Positions 1-7,377 of a stretch of 12,925 bases of DNA are shown in pieces (the stretch's first letter is position 1; the number at the start of each line of letters is the position of its first letter). Origin of the DNA: a bacterium (lineage in GTDB: Bacteria; JAHJDO01); the NCBI GenBank assembly GCA_030671985.1, contig DAOVHI010000028.1, forward strand, positions 1-12,925. Reading direction: 5' to 3'. The notes beneath the pieces are model-generated. The model was not told the DNA's origin. It saw nothing but the letters and a program-made list of their open reading frames with translations, and searched no databases. Position numbers and translations under genes: made by a program.

Positions 1-1385
1 AATGAATTACCCGCTAAATCCAGACCGCTATTTAACATCTGAATCATTTGAACAAGTCCAATGGAATCCACATCAAAGACGCCTGTGGCATAATCATAAT
101 TTCCAAGTTTTGGAGGATCGCCGGTAATCGCAAGAATGTTATTTAGCCCTAGAGCGTGCATTCCTATTAGATCAGATTGTAATCCAATGATATTCCTATC
201 TCTACAGCAAACATGTACTATCGGCTCAATAGTGGTTTTTCTCTTGATAAAGATAGCGAGTGTAATAGGATTCATTCTAGCTGTGGCTCTTGGACCATCA
301 GAAATATTAACAGCGTCTATGCCTGCTTTGGTCAAATTAACGGCATTTTCTATGACTTTGCTCGGATCAAGTCCATGTGGAGGATCCAACTCTACGCAAG
401 TTACAAATTGTTTTCCTAGTTTAGCTCCAAACGCACTTTTCTTTTCAGCTGGAATGGATATCAAATTCCTTTTTTTAGAAGCTCCTGCTTTCACAATAGG
501 TTTTAAGCTTTTGGTTTCAATCGGCTGAAGTGATTTAACGGCTTCACGGATAGCTTTAATATGTTCAGGTCCTGTCCCGCAGCATCCTCCAACAATCTGA
601 ACTCCGGACTGAACCAGACGCCTTGTAAATTCAGCCATATATTCGGGAGTTGTAAGATATAACGTTCTACCGTCAATGGTCTGTGGTTCACCTGCATTAG
701 GTTGCGCTGATAGAGGAATAGATACTTTATGAGATAAGTACTTAATGCCTTCAAGTATGCCATGCGGTCCAGCTCCGCAATTAAGTCCTATCACATCCGG
801 ATTGGTTCTAGCTGCAAGCGCTGCCATTCGGTCAAGAAAATCACTTTTAATTCTTTCTTCTTTAGGAACAGCAGCTTGAATAATTACAGGCAGATCACAA
901 ACACTGCGTACTGCATTCACCGCCATTTCCAGTTCAACAATGTCATGGAAAGTTTCAAGAAGAAGTAAGTCTGCACCGGATTTTGCCAGAATACCTGCTA
1001 TTTCCGCAAATGCTTTATGAACTTCATTCTTATTAATAACATCAAGCTTAATTGGAATACCTAAAGGGCCTATGGAGCCGGCAACGAAGCAATTAGATTT
1101 AGCCTCATTCTTTGCTAAACGCACACCTGTTTCTACAATATCAGATAACTTATCGACTAACCCATACGGCTTTAATTTGAATCTGTTAGCTCCAAATGTA
1201 TTGCTCTCCAGAATATCCGCCCCAGCTTCAATATATTCACGATGGATTTCTGAAACTAAGTAAGGAGTTGAAAGACTTGCTTCTTCAAAACAGCGGTTAA
1301 TAAATACGCCTTTAGTATATAAGCGCGTACCCATTGCCCCATCGCATACCAGTATCCGTTTTTTTAATTCAGTTCTAAAATCCAA
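1..1385 (-). CDS. Bifunctional homocysteine S-methyltransferase / methylenetetrahydrofolate reductase (YitJ-like), 3' end cut by window
   Basis: My own reverse-strand reading gives about 461 residues with no stop, running off the left edge. The N-terminal domain (to about residue 290) is a homocysteine S-methyltransferase barrel: CDGAMGT near the start and the three zinc-binding cysteines at C203 (LNCGAGP) and C268-C269 (GGCCGTGPEH). A second domain begins near residue 320 and matches the MTHFR flavoprotein barrel: VELDPPHG (the glutamate, about residue 332, is the expected catalytic acid), then CRDRN and ITGDPP. The family makes methionine precursors from homocysteine and reduces methylene-tetrahydrofolate in the cytoplasm. 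Family members of this two-domain form are about 600 residues, so roughly a quarter lies outside. The start is inferred: no ATG fits, and a TTG (1383-1385) places LDFRTELKKRIL just before the first motif, as in B. subtilis YitJ; GAGAGAG lies upstream. A full MetH with cobalamin domains is less likely but not excluded because the 3' end is missing. Confidence 0.88.
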   Translation of the reverse strand, partial: MDFRTELKKRILVCDGAMGTRLYTKGVFINRCFEEASLSTPYLVSEIHREYIEAGADILESNTFGANRFKLKPYGLVDKLSDIVETGVRLAKNEAKSNCFVAGSIGPLGIPIKLDVINKNEVHKAFAEIAGILAKSGADLLLLETFHDIVELEMAVNAVRSVCDLPVIIQAAVPKEERIKSDFLDRMAALAARTNPDVIGLNCGAGPHGILEGIKYLSHKVSIPLSAQPNAGEPQTIDGRTLYLTTPEYMAEFTRRLVQSGVQIVGGCCGTGPEHIKAIREAVKSLQPIETKSLKPIVKAGASKKRNLISIPAEKKSAFGAKLGKQFVTCVELDPPHGLDPSKVIENAVNLTKAGIDAVNISDGPRATARMNPITLAIFIKRKTTIEPIVHVCCRDRNIIGLQSDLIGMHALGLNNILAITGDPPKLGNYDYATGVFDVDSIGLVQMIQMLNSGLDLAGNS

Positions 1386-1403
1386 TGTTGCTCTATTCTC
1401 TCT

Positions 1404-1416
1404 CGCAATAATTGCG
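1404..1416. repeat. 13-base palindrome between the tRNA and the methionine gene
   Basis: CGCAAT-A-ATTGCG is a perfect inverted repeat, 18 bases upstream of the inferred TTG start of the methionine gene. It could form a small hairpin in the leader or be a binding site. No T-run follows on the minus strand, so it is not a standard terminator. Function is unknown. Confidence 0.35.
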
Positions 1417-1434
1417 ATTTATATATTGTTGTGT

Positions 1435-1515
<81 letters not shown>

Positions 1516-1536
1516 ACTCACGTAAGAACAGTTCAG

Positions 1537-1565
1537 ATTATATGGAAGATGAAAAATCCTGTCAA
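1537..1565 (-). promoter_or_regulatory. Consensus sigma70-type promoter for the tRNA (and perhaps the methionine gene)
   Basis: On the reverse strand TTGACA (1560-1565) and TATAAT (1537-1542) are separated by exactly 17 bases, a perfect match to the housekeeping consensus. The -10 box ends 25 bases before the tRNA 5' end. Such strength suits a stable RNA gene. No terminator is visible between the tRNA and the methionine gene, so read-through is likely. Confidence 0.85.
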
Positions 1566-1567
1566 GT

Positions 1568-1596
1568 TTGATTTTGAGTAGGGCTTGCTTTATAAT
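1568..1596 (+). promoter_or_regulatory. Promoter for purD-purE
   Basis: TTGATT (1568-1573), 17-base spacer, TATAAT (1591-1596). The -35 box lies only two bases from the -35 box of the opposing tRNA promoter, so the two probably compete for polymerase. The expected transcript start is near 1603, giving a leader of about 20 bases, too short for a purine riboswitch or PurR-type attenuator. GGAGG at 1614-1618 is the purD ribosome binding site. Confidence 0.7.
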
Positions 1597-1622
1597 AAAT
1601 CCACAGACTATGGGGAGGGTTT

Positions 1623-2897
1623 ATGGAGGTTCTTGTTATTGGCAGCGGCGGAAGAGAGCACGCGCTTGTCTGGAAGATTGCGCAAAGTTCAAAAGTTTCT
1701 AAAATCTATTGCGCTCCGGGAAATGCGGGTATCAGTCAAAAAGCCGAATGTGTTCCGATAAAGGCTGAGAATATTCCTGAACTGATCCGTTTTGCAGAAG
1801 AGAAGGAAATTGGTTTGACTGTGGTTGGTCCTGAAGTGCCGCTTACAAAAGGCATAGTTGATGAATTTGAAAAAAGAAATTTGAGAGTTTTTGGTCCCTC
1901 AAAACAAGCCTCTCGGCTCGAAGGGAGCAAGGTTTTTGCGAAAGAAATAATGCTTGAAGCGGGAGTTCCAACAGGTAAGTGTGAAATATTCGAAGACCAT
2001 AACAAGGCCACGCAGTACATAAAATCACAACCTGTTCCCATTGTTGTAAAAGCTGACGGACTTGCTGCCGGCAAAGGTGTGATTGTTGCAAAAACAAAAG
2101 AAGAAGCTTTGGAAGCAGTTGAACTGATAATGGGTAAAAGGGCATTTGGGAAAGCAGGGGATAGAATTATGATTGAGGAATGCCTGGTTGGAGAAGAGGC
2201 GTCAATACTTGCATTTTGTGACGGGGAGAATTTTATCTCAATGGTCACGTCTCAGGATCATAAAGCAATTCATGACGGAGACAAAGGTTCTAATACAGGA
2301 GGAATGGGAGCGTATTCTCCTGCTCCGGTTATTAACGAACATATGATGGAAACGATATCCTTGCAAGTCTTTCAACCAATAATGAATAAGATGAAAGAAA
2401 AAGGCATGCCGTATAAAGGTGTTCTTTACGCAGGTCTTATGATTACAGAAAGCGGGTTGAAAGTCCTTGAGTTTAATGCGAGATTCGGAGACCCTGAAAC
2501 ACAGGTAATACTACCAAGGCTAAAAACAGATTTAATTGATATTATGGAATCCTGCATAGACGGGAAACTGAATGAAACAAATATTGAATGGGAAAATGAG
2601 GCGGCAGTATGTGTTGTGATAGCATCAGGAGGTTATCCTGGAAACTATAAAAAGGGAGAATTAATAACAGGTATTAAAGAAGCAGAGGCGATTGAGGATG
2701 TAATTGTGTTTCATGCGGGAACAAGTTTGGAAGGTGAAAATATATTAACTTTCGGCGGAAGAGTTTTAGGCGTAACATCTCTTGGAGCTAATATTGAACA
2801 GGCTATTGATAAAGCGTACGGAGCAGTTGGGAAAATACATTTTAATAAGATGTATTTTAGAAATGACATTGCAGATAAGGCGCTAAAATATTTATAA
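1623..2897 (+). CDS. purD: Phosphoribosylamine--glycine ligase (GAR synthetase)
   Basis: This 424-residue cytoplasmic enzyme joins glycine to 5-phosphoribosylamine using ATP, the second step of purine synthesis. The length is typical for PurD. Visible features in order: N-terminal VLVIGSGGREHAL (residues 3-15), the ATP-grasp nucleotide loop VVKADGLAAGKGVIVAK (141-157), GSNTGGMGAYSPAP (222-235) and the metal/ATP-binding EFNARFGDPETQ (283-294). ATG at 1623 follows GGAGG with a short four-base spacer and starts directly at the Rossmann-like N-domain motif. purE follows after 15 bases, so the two genes form one transcription unit. The rest of the purine pathway is outside the window. Confidence 0.97.
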   Translation: MEVLVIGSGGREHALVWKIAQSSKVSKIYCAPGNAGISQKAECVPIKAENIPELIRFAEEKEIGLTVVGPEVPLTKGIVDEFEKRNLRVFGPSKQASRLEGSKVFAKEIMLEAGVPTGKCEIFEDHNKATQYIKSQPVPIVVKADGLAAGKGVIVAKTKEEALEAVELIMGKRAFGKAGDRIMIEECLVGEEASILAFCDGENFISMVTSQDHKAIHDGDKGSNTGGMGAYSPAPVINEHMMETISLQVFQPIMNKMKEKGMPYKGVLYAGLMITESGLKVLEFNARFGDPETQVILPRLKTDLIDIMESCIDGKLNETNIEWENEAAVCVVIASGGYPGNYKKGELITGIKEAEAIEDVIVFHAGTSLEGENILTFGGRVLGVTSLGANIEQAIDKAYGAVGKIHFNKMYFRNDIADKALKYL

Positions 2898-2912
2898 AAA
2901 AGGAGACAAATC

Positions 2913-3410
2913 ATGGCTAAACCACAAGTAGGAATTGTAATTGGAAGTATCTCAGATAAAGAATATATAATGGAGACGTGTAAAATATTAGATTTCTTTG
3001 GTATTCAATATGAACTGACTGTATGTTCTGCGCATCGCACTCCTGCAAAAGCAGCAGAGTATGCCGGCAATGCTGCAAAAAACGGTCTGGAAATAATAAT
3101 AGCAGGCGCGGGCGCGGCGGCGCATCTTGGCGGAGTTTTGGCGTCTCATACTCTTCTTCCTGTAATTGGAGTTCCAATTCCAAGCTCTGCGTTGAAAGGC
3201 GTAGATGCTCTATATTCAACGGTGCAAATGCCGGGCGGAATTCCAGTTGCTACTATGGCTATTGGCAAAAGCGGAGCAAAGAACGCGGGTATATTTGCTG
3301 CGGAAATATTGGCTCTAAAAAACCCTTCTCTTATAAAGAAGCTCAAAGAGTATAGAAAAGAGCTTGCTGATAAAGTTGAGAAGGATAATAAGAAGCTAAA
3401 AAGTTCCTAA
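2913..3410 (+). CDS. purE: N5-carboxyaminoimidazole ribonucleotide mutase (PurE, class I)
   Basis: 165 residues, the usual size. It moves the carboxyl group of N5-CAIR to C4 in purine synthesis. Signatures: GSISD (residues 11-15), SAHRTP with the catalytic histidine (near 43), AGAGAAAHLGG (near 68) and SALKGVDALYSTVQMPGGIP, all of the class I type. The class II AGRSN motif of AIR carboxylases is absent. A class I enzyme normally needs PurK, which is not in the window. The residue after GSISD is lysine, where E. coli has tryptophan. AGGAGA sits before ATG 2913. The last codons (KKLKSS-stop) lie inside a direct repeat, and the TAA stop interlocks with the stop of the opposing hydrolase gene. 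Confidence 0.96.
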   Translation: MAKPQVGIVIGSISDKEYIMETCKILDFFGIQYELTVCSAHRTPAKAAEYAGNAAKNGLEIIIAGAGAAAHLGGVLASHTLLPVIGVPIPSSALKGVDALYSTVQMPGGIPVATMAIGKSGAKNAGIFAAEILALKNPSLIKKLKEYRKELADKVEKDNKKLKSS

Positions 3411-3420
3411 GAATGCAGTT
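3376..3420 (+). repeat. Imperfect direct repeat, copy A (3' end of purE)
   Basis: This copy begins TTGAGAA, has the core GCTAAAAAGTTCCTAAG and ends TGCAGTT. It matches 4487-4534 in the same orientation: about 32 of 38 aligned bases in the first part with one 1-base gap, then the shared TGCAGTT after a gap of about four bases. It holds the last codons of purE and, on the other strand, the last codons of the hydrolase. The pair brackets the hydrolase gene like an insertion scar or attachment-site pair. Confidence 0.7.
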
Positions 3421-4453
3421 TTCGGATTTCTTTCATCATGACAGACCATGCCTCTTTAGCGTAGAAACGGTGACCTTCGCCTTCAATAACAAGATGGCAG
3501 TGCTCTATGGCGCCACAGGCTTTGTATATTCGCTGAAGATTTTTGAATGCCTTGCGAACTTCTCGGATGGGGAAAATCGGATCTTTTTCCCCTGCAACAA
3601 TTACTACTGGCTTTGGTGCAAAGAGACCCATGACGTCTGACATCTCGGCATATTTCAATAAACTTGGAACGTAGTTATCTGCACAGTGATAGATGGACAT
3701 GATCGAGCCATTGAATGTACAGAAAGAACATGAGGGCATAGTGAATGAGATGCGTTGTAGCAGTGCTGCAGAGAACAGGCTTATCGTTCCTCCTCCTGAA
3801 TTACCCATCACTCCGATCGACTTCATGTTAACGTCGCCGCGGGAAGCAAGGTAGTCGATTCCCCGGTCAACATCGTAGACACGTTCTCCAGTGAGTGTTT
3901 TGCCCAGCATAAGGGCGTGCATGACAGCATCATGGCATTGATGAGGAGAAACCTGTTTTTGTTTCTTCTCTCCTCGCTCACCAAAGGAGCGTTGCTCAAT
4001 ACACAGGGCCCCAATCCCACGACTCATGCAGCCGAGAGCAAAATCGCGATCTCTTGGAACCTTCAGTAGTTTTGTCTCGTCTTCCTGTTGGACTGCGATG
4101 GAATTGTGCATTCCAGTTGAATGCCCCTGAAGACAAATCATAAAGGTAAATGGAGGCTTGGTGTTTTTTGGCAAGCAGACATAAGCGGACACGTCACAAT
4201 ATGGCTCACTGGCGAAGATAATTTTCTCGATTTTGCCTAAAGGATGCATGTGCGTCCAGACATGCTTCACGTTTAACGGAATAGATTTCTCTGGCATATT
4301 TCCTATCAGTTGACGGAGTTTTCGACGTAGCCGCAGTTGCCAGTTTCTAACATCTCCGCCATCATACTTCAAAGATGGTACCATCTTTGCCATGACATAA
4401 TGATGATATTCAGACGGACTGAAATGAAAACCGCTTTTCTGTTTTTTTACCAT
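3407..4453 (-). CDS. Alpha/beta-hydrolase, acetyl-xylan-esterase/dienelactone-hydrolase-like
   Basis: 348 residues. The catalytic triad is readable: nucleophile Ser219 in GNSGGG, Asp291 in AGEKDPIFP and His328 in GEGHRFY. LQGHS (108-112) follows a beta strand and suits the oxyanion-hole region. The fold and layout resemble the Abhydrolase_7/acetyl xylan esterase group of serine hydrolases. The true substrate cannot be read from sequence. No signal peptide is visible, so it is probably cytoplasmic. The start ATG at 4453 has a strong AAGGAGATA site upstream. Five 60-base lines counted by hand in the gene gave 45-55 percent GC, against 38 percent in a polX line and often lower in purD, so a foreign origin is likely. 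It is bracketed by direct repeats, converges on purE and lies 52 bases downstream of polX on the same strand. Confidence 0.85.
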   Translation of the reverse strand: MVKKQKSGFHFSPSEYHHYVMAKMVPSLKYDGGDVRNWQLRLRRKLRQLIGNMPEKSIPLNVKHVWTHMHPLGKIEKIIFASEPYCDVSAYVCLPKNTKPPFTFMICLQGHSTGMHNSIAVQQEDETKLLKVPRDRDFALGCMSRGIGALCIEQRSFGERGEKKQKQVSPHQCHDAVMHALMLGKTLTGERVYDVDRGIDYLASRGDVNMKSIGVMGNSGGGTISLFSAALLQRISFTMPSCSFCTFNGSIMSIYHCADNYVPSLLKYAEMSDVMGLFAPKPVVIVAGEKDPIFPIREVRKAFKNLQRIYKACGAIEHCHLVIEGEGHRFYAKEAWSVMMKEIRKLHS

Positions 4454-4486
4454 GTACTTATCTCCTTCAGCAAATAATTAATTGTA

Positions 4487-4534
4487 TTGAGAATATCATA
4501 CGAGGCTAAGAAGTTCCTAAGGATTTTTGCAGTT
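4487..4534 (+). repeat. Imperfect direct repeat, copy B (3' end of polX)
   Basis: This is the second copy of the 3376-3420 repeat, in the same orientation. It shares TTGAGAA, GCTAA, AAGTTCCTAAG and TGCAGTT. It contains the polX stop codon (4506-4508) and the last codons of polX on the reverse strand. Read on the plus strand it resembles a frame-shifted purE tail. This suggests that purE and polX once converged directly and that the hydrolase came between them with duplication of the junction. Confidence 0.7.
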
Positions 4535-6230
4535 CATCTATATCAAGGCAGTTTATAACATCTTGTTTTTCGAGCCAGCCGCGTCTGGCAACTCCAATGC
4601 CAAACTTGGCGAAGTCTAGTTGTGAAATACTATGAGCATCTGTATTAATTGCGAATTTAGCGCCCTTTTCTTTCGCTTCCTGAAGATAAATATCAGCTAA
4701 ATCCAGACGCTCTGGGAATGCATTTATTTCAAGCGCAGTTCCTGTATCTCCAGCAGTTTTCAGAATAGCGGGAATGTCTATTTTATATCCTTCTCTTTTC
4801 CCAAGTAAGCGGCCTGTAGGATGAGCAATAATATCAACATAGTTATTTTCCATAGCTTTTATAATTCTCGATGTGTTTACATTTTCATCCTGAGAAAAAC
4901 CGGTGTGTATTGCGCCAACTACAACATCCAGAGTTTCAAGTACATCATCGCTGAAATCAAGTTCTCCATTGATATGTATCTCCAGTTCAACGCCCGATAA
5001 TATTTGAAAATTTCTGTATTTATTATTTAATTTATTAATCTCTTTCTGTCTCTCTACAAGTTGTTTCTCATCTAATCCACTTGCAATCTTCAGGCTTTTG
5101 GAATGGTCACATATCGCTATATACCGATATCCTCTCTCCATTGCAGCTTCTGCCATTTCTTCTATAGAATTTGTTCCGTCGCTCCAATTTGAGTGAACAT
5201 GTAAATCTCCTCTCAAGTTATCAATTTTTATTAATTTTGGAAGTGTGCCCGAAAGTCCTGCTTCAATTTCGCCGCGATCCTCTCTCATTTCAGGCGGAAT
5301 ATAAGGCATGCCAATACTTTTAAAGACATCAACCTCTTTACTGCCGCCAATTTTTTCGTCCTGTTCCTTGCCTCGTTTAAAAACACCATATTCATTAATT
5401 TTAAGGTTATTCTTAATGCCTAATTCTCTTATTCTTATGTTGTGAGCTTTTGACCCTGTAAAATAATGAAGCGCTGTGCCAAAAGAATCTTCTTGCACAA
5501 CTCGTATATCAACCTGTCTTCCGCCATCAATTCTGACGCTTGAACGCGTATTCCCTTTTGCCAGTATTTCTTCAACCTGAGGTAATGTCGTAAAAACGTT
5601 CATAACCTCTTCGGAGTTTTTAGAAGCAATCAATATATCAATATCGCCTATTGTCTCCCTGCGTCTGCGTAAACTGCCTGCAATGCTAATGTTCTGTACG
5701 GTCGGCACTTTTCTTAGTAGGCTAATTATGTTTTCTGCAATGACCTCTGCTTCATATATTGGAATTCGTTCCTTTGTTTCCCGCAGGATTTTAATTCCAT
5801 GGAGAATGTTTTCCTCTTTCTTCTCTCCCATTCCTGGGAATTTTGCCAATTTATGATCTTTTACTGCTTTCTCAAGCCCTTCAACGCTTGTTATATCAAG
5901 TTCCTTATAGATAAGGGCAACTGTTTTGGGCCCAACACTTGATATATTCAACATCTCCAGCAATCCGGAAGGCACACTCTTTCTAATCTCTTCATATTCT
6001 TTAAGTTTTTCTGTTTGTATAAGCTCTGATATTTTTCCGGCAATTCCCTCTCCAATACCCGGTATATCCGAGAGCTTGCCATTAGTATGGATATCTTTAA
6101 TAGATTGGGGCAAATCTTCGATTGTCTGCGCGGCTTTTCTATAAGCCCTTATTCTAAACGGATTTTCGGACTTAATCTCCAGAATGTCAGCTATAGAATG
6201 GAATATTTCGGCAATTTCTCTATTATTCAT
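4506..6230 (-). CDS. polX: DNA polymerase/3'-5' exonuclease PolX (family X polymerase with PHP domain)
   Basis: 574 residues, the standard size of bacterial PolX, a repair polymerase that fills short gaps and carries a Mn-dependent 3'-5' exonuclease. Order: helix-hairpin-helix 8-kDa region with IPGIGEGIAGKI (56-67) and further HhH-like turns near 98 and 132; polymerase palm with GSLRRRRETIGDIDIL, where D196 and D198 are expected metal ligands and D241 (QVDIRVV) the third; C-terminal PHP domain from DLHVHSNWSDG (342-352). All expected PHP ligands are visible: H344, H346, D351, H376, E415, H442, H470, D531 and H533, so the exonuclease should be active. The ATG overlaps the ispF stop by four bases (ATGA), which implies translational coupling. 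The 3' end lies in a direct repeat. Confidence 0.96.
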   Translation of the reverse strand: MNNREIAEIFHSIADILEIKSENPFRIRAYRKAAQTIEDLPQSIKDIHTNGKLSDIPGIGEGIAGKISELIQTEKLKEYEEIRKSVPSGLLEMLNISSVGPKTVALIYKELDITSVEGLEKAVKDHKLAKFPGMGEKKEENILHGIKILRETKERIPIYEAEVIAENIISLLRKVPTVQNISIAGSLRRRRETIGDIDILIASKNSEEVMNVFTTLPQVEEILAKGNTRSSVRIDGGRQVDIRVVQEDSFGTALHYFTGSKAHNIRIRELGIKNNLKINEYGVFKRGKEQDEKIGGSKEVDVFKSIGMPYIPPEMREDRGEIEAGLSGTLPKLIKIDNLRGDLHVHSNWSDGTNSIEEMAEAAMERGYRYIAICDHSKSLKIASGLDEKQLVERQKEINKLNNKYRNFQILSGVELEIHINGELDFSDDVLETLDVVVGAIHTGFSQDENVNTSRIIKAMENNYVDIIAHPTGRLLGKREGYKIDIPAILKTAGDTGTALEINAFPERLDLADIYLQEAKEKGAKFAINTDAHSISQLDFAKFGIGVARRGWLEKQDVINCLDIDELQKSLGTS

Positions 6231-6706
6231 AGCTCTTTGACATGCAGACTAACAATTGCCTGTGCAGCGACAGCTTTTCCCTCTCCTATTGGTCCAAGCT
6301 GTTCGTATGTTTTAGCTTTTATGCTTATTGTATCTTTTTCAGTGTTTAATGCTTTGGCAATGTTCAATTTCATATTATCAATATAGGGCGACATCTTGGG
6401 CTTTTCTGCAAATATGATGGTATCAATATTGTTAATTTCCATGTTCTCCATGCGTAAGATAGGATCTATTTCTTCAAGGAATTTGAGGCTGGATATGCCT
6501 TCAAAAAGTGGGTCATCATCCGGAAAATGTTGACCAATGTCGCCTTTATTTAGTGCGCCAAGAATCCCGTCACATATGGCGTGAACCAGAACATCTCCGT
6601 CAGAGTGAGCTTCTAATCCGAATATAAAAGGAATCTTCACTCCGCCTATAATGAGATCACGGTTCATAACTAATTTGTGTATATCGTAGCCTATTCCGAT
6701 TCGCAT
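6227..6706 (-). CDS. ispF: 2-C-methyl-D-erythritol 2,4-cyclodiphosphate synthase
   Basis: 159 residues from ATG 6706, the same length as E. coli IspF. It cyclises CDP-methylerythritol phosphate to MEcPP, step five of the MEP isoprenoid pathway, as a cytoplasmic trimer. The zinc ligands D8 and H10 (GYDIH) and H42 are in place, with HSDGDVLVH around them. The C-terminal AKTYEQLGPIGEG replaces the more common ATTTEKLG form, which looks like a family variant. A TTG two codons upstream (6712) opens the frame too, but ATG 6706 is preferred because GGAGG at 6716-6720 is nine bases from it and only three from the TTG. It overlaps ispD by 16 bases and polX by four. Confidence 0.96.
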   Translation of the reverse strand: MRIGIGYDIHKLVMNRDLIIGGVKIPFIFGLEAHSDGDVLVHAICDGILGALNKGDIGQHFPDDDPLFEGISSLKFLEEIDPILRMENMEINNIDTIIFAEKPKMSPYIDNMKLNIAKALNTEKDTISIKAKTYEQLGPIGEGKAVAAQAIVSLHVKEL

Positions 6707-7377
6707 TTGCAATTTCCTCCAAATAATTTAAATTGTTTTTGGTCTGTAATTTTTATGTTCGTCTCAGAGCCTGGAACTATCCTAACGGGATAGTTTAATT
6801 GTTCCACCAAAGAGGCATCGTCCGTTCCTGAAAACTTGTTTTTATTAGCTTTTTGATAGGCGGTTTTTATTAGATCATATCTAAATACCTGAGGAGTTTG
6901 AACCCGCCATAAATTATTTCTATCAACGGTTTTCTCAATGCAATTATCTTTAACCAGTTTTATTGTGTCGAATAAAGGAAGCCCTATTACCGCCGCGCCA
7001 TGCTTATGAGCGGCTTCTATTGATTTGCGAATAAGCTCAGACGTAATAAATGGTCTTACTGCATCGTGAATTAATATAATATCAGGCGTATTTTTAATAC
7101 CCATAAGTCCATTATAAACTGATTCCTGTCTTGTTTTGCCTCCGCAGACAATCTTCGAAACTTTTCTAATGTTGTGTTTTTGAATCAGCAAGCGCGATTT
7201 TTCTATGTATTTTTTACCTGAAATCAGAATGATTTCATCTATGCATTTCGTCTTATCGAGTATGTTTAGTGTGTGAATGAGAACAGGTTTGCTGCCTAGG
7301 TCAAGATATTGTTTTGGAAGGGCGGCTTTCATCCTTGCCCCAAAACCGGCATTAGGAACCAGTGCACATACTCTCAT
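6691..7377 (-). CDS. ispD: 2-C-methyl-D-erythritol 4-phosphate cytidylyltransferase
   Basis: 228 residues, the typical size. It transfers CMP from CTP to methylerythritol phosphate, step three of the MEP pathway. Motifs: nucleotide loop LVPNAGFGARM (6-16; asparagine where alanine is usual), LPKQY (20-24), GGKTRQESVYNGL (79-91), IHDAVRP (103-109), VDRNNLWRVQTPQVF (151-165), TDDASLVE (185-192) and NIKIT (207-211). The start ATG shares one base with the stop of the V-ATPase D gene (TAATG); the nearest Shine-Dalgarno-like AAGGAT is too far upstream, so translation probably depends on re-initiation. ispF follows with an overlap, giving the common ispD-ispF pair. Confidence 0.96.
   Translation of the reverse strand: MRVCALVPNAGFGARMKAALPKQYLDLGSKPVLIHTLNILDKTKCIDEIILISGKKYIEKSRLLIQKHNIRKVSKIVCGGKTRQESVYNGLMGIKNTPDIILIHDAVRPFITSELIRKSIEAAHKHGAAVIGLPLFDTIKLVKDNCIEKTVDRNNLWRVQTPQVFRYDLIKTAYQKANKNKFSGTDDASLVEQLNYPVRIVPGSETNIKITDQKQFKLFGGNCKCESE

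Noticed and set aside
136-528. Plus-strand open frame of 130 codons at the left end
   Set aside because: It lies antisense to the homocysteine methyltransferase/MTHFR gene, whose reverse-strand reading shows clear family motifs along the whole stretch.
1736-2248. Minus-strand open frame of 170 codons inside purD
   Set aside because: Serine-rich, low-information sequence antisense to conserved purD motifs; no ribosome site or family likeness.
4454-4505. Terminator between polX and the hydrolase gene
   Set aside because: No stable hairpin with a T-run is seen; the stretch is AT-rich and holds the hydrolase ribosome site and part of a direct repeat.
3376-4534. Insertion sequence or transposon around the hydrolase
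   Set aside because: No transposase or integrase gene and no terminal inverted repeats; only direct repeats are present.
6707-6712. TTG start of ispF two codons upstream of the ATG
   Set aside because: It is only three bases from GGAGG, while ATG 6706 has a proper nine-base spacing and gives the usual N terminus.
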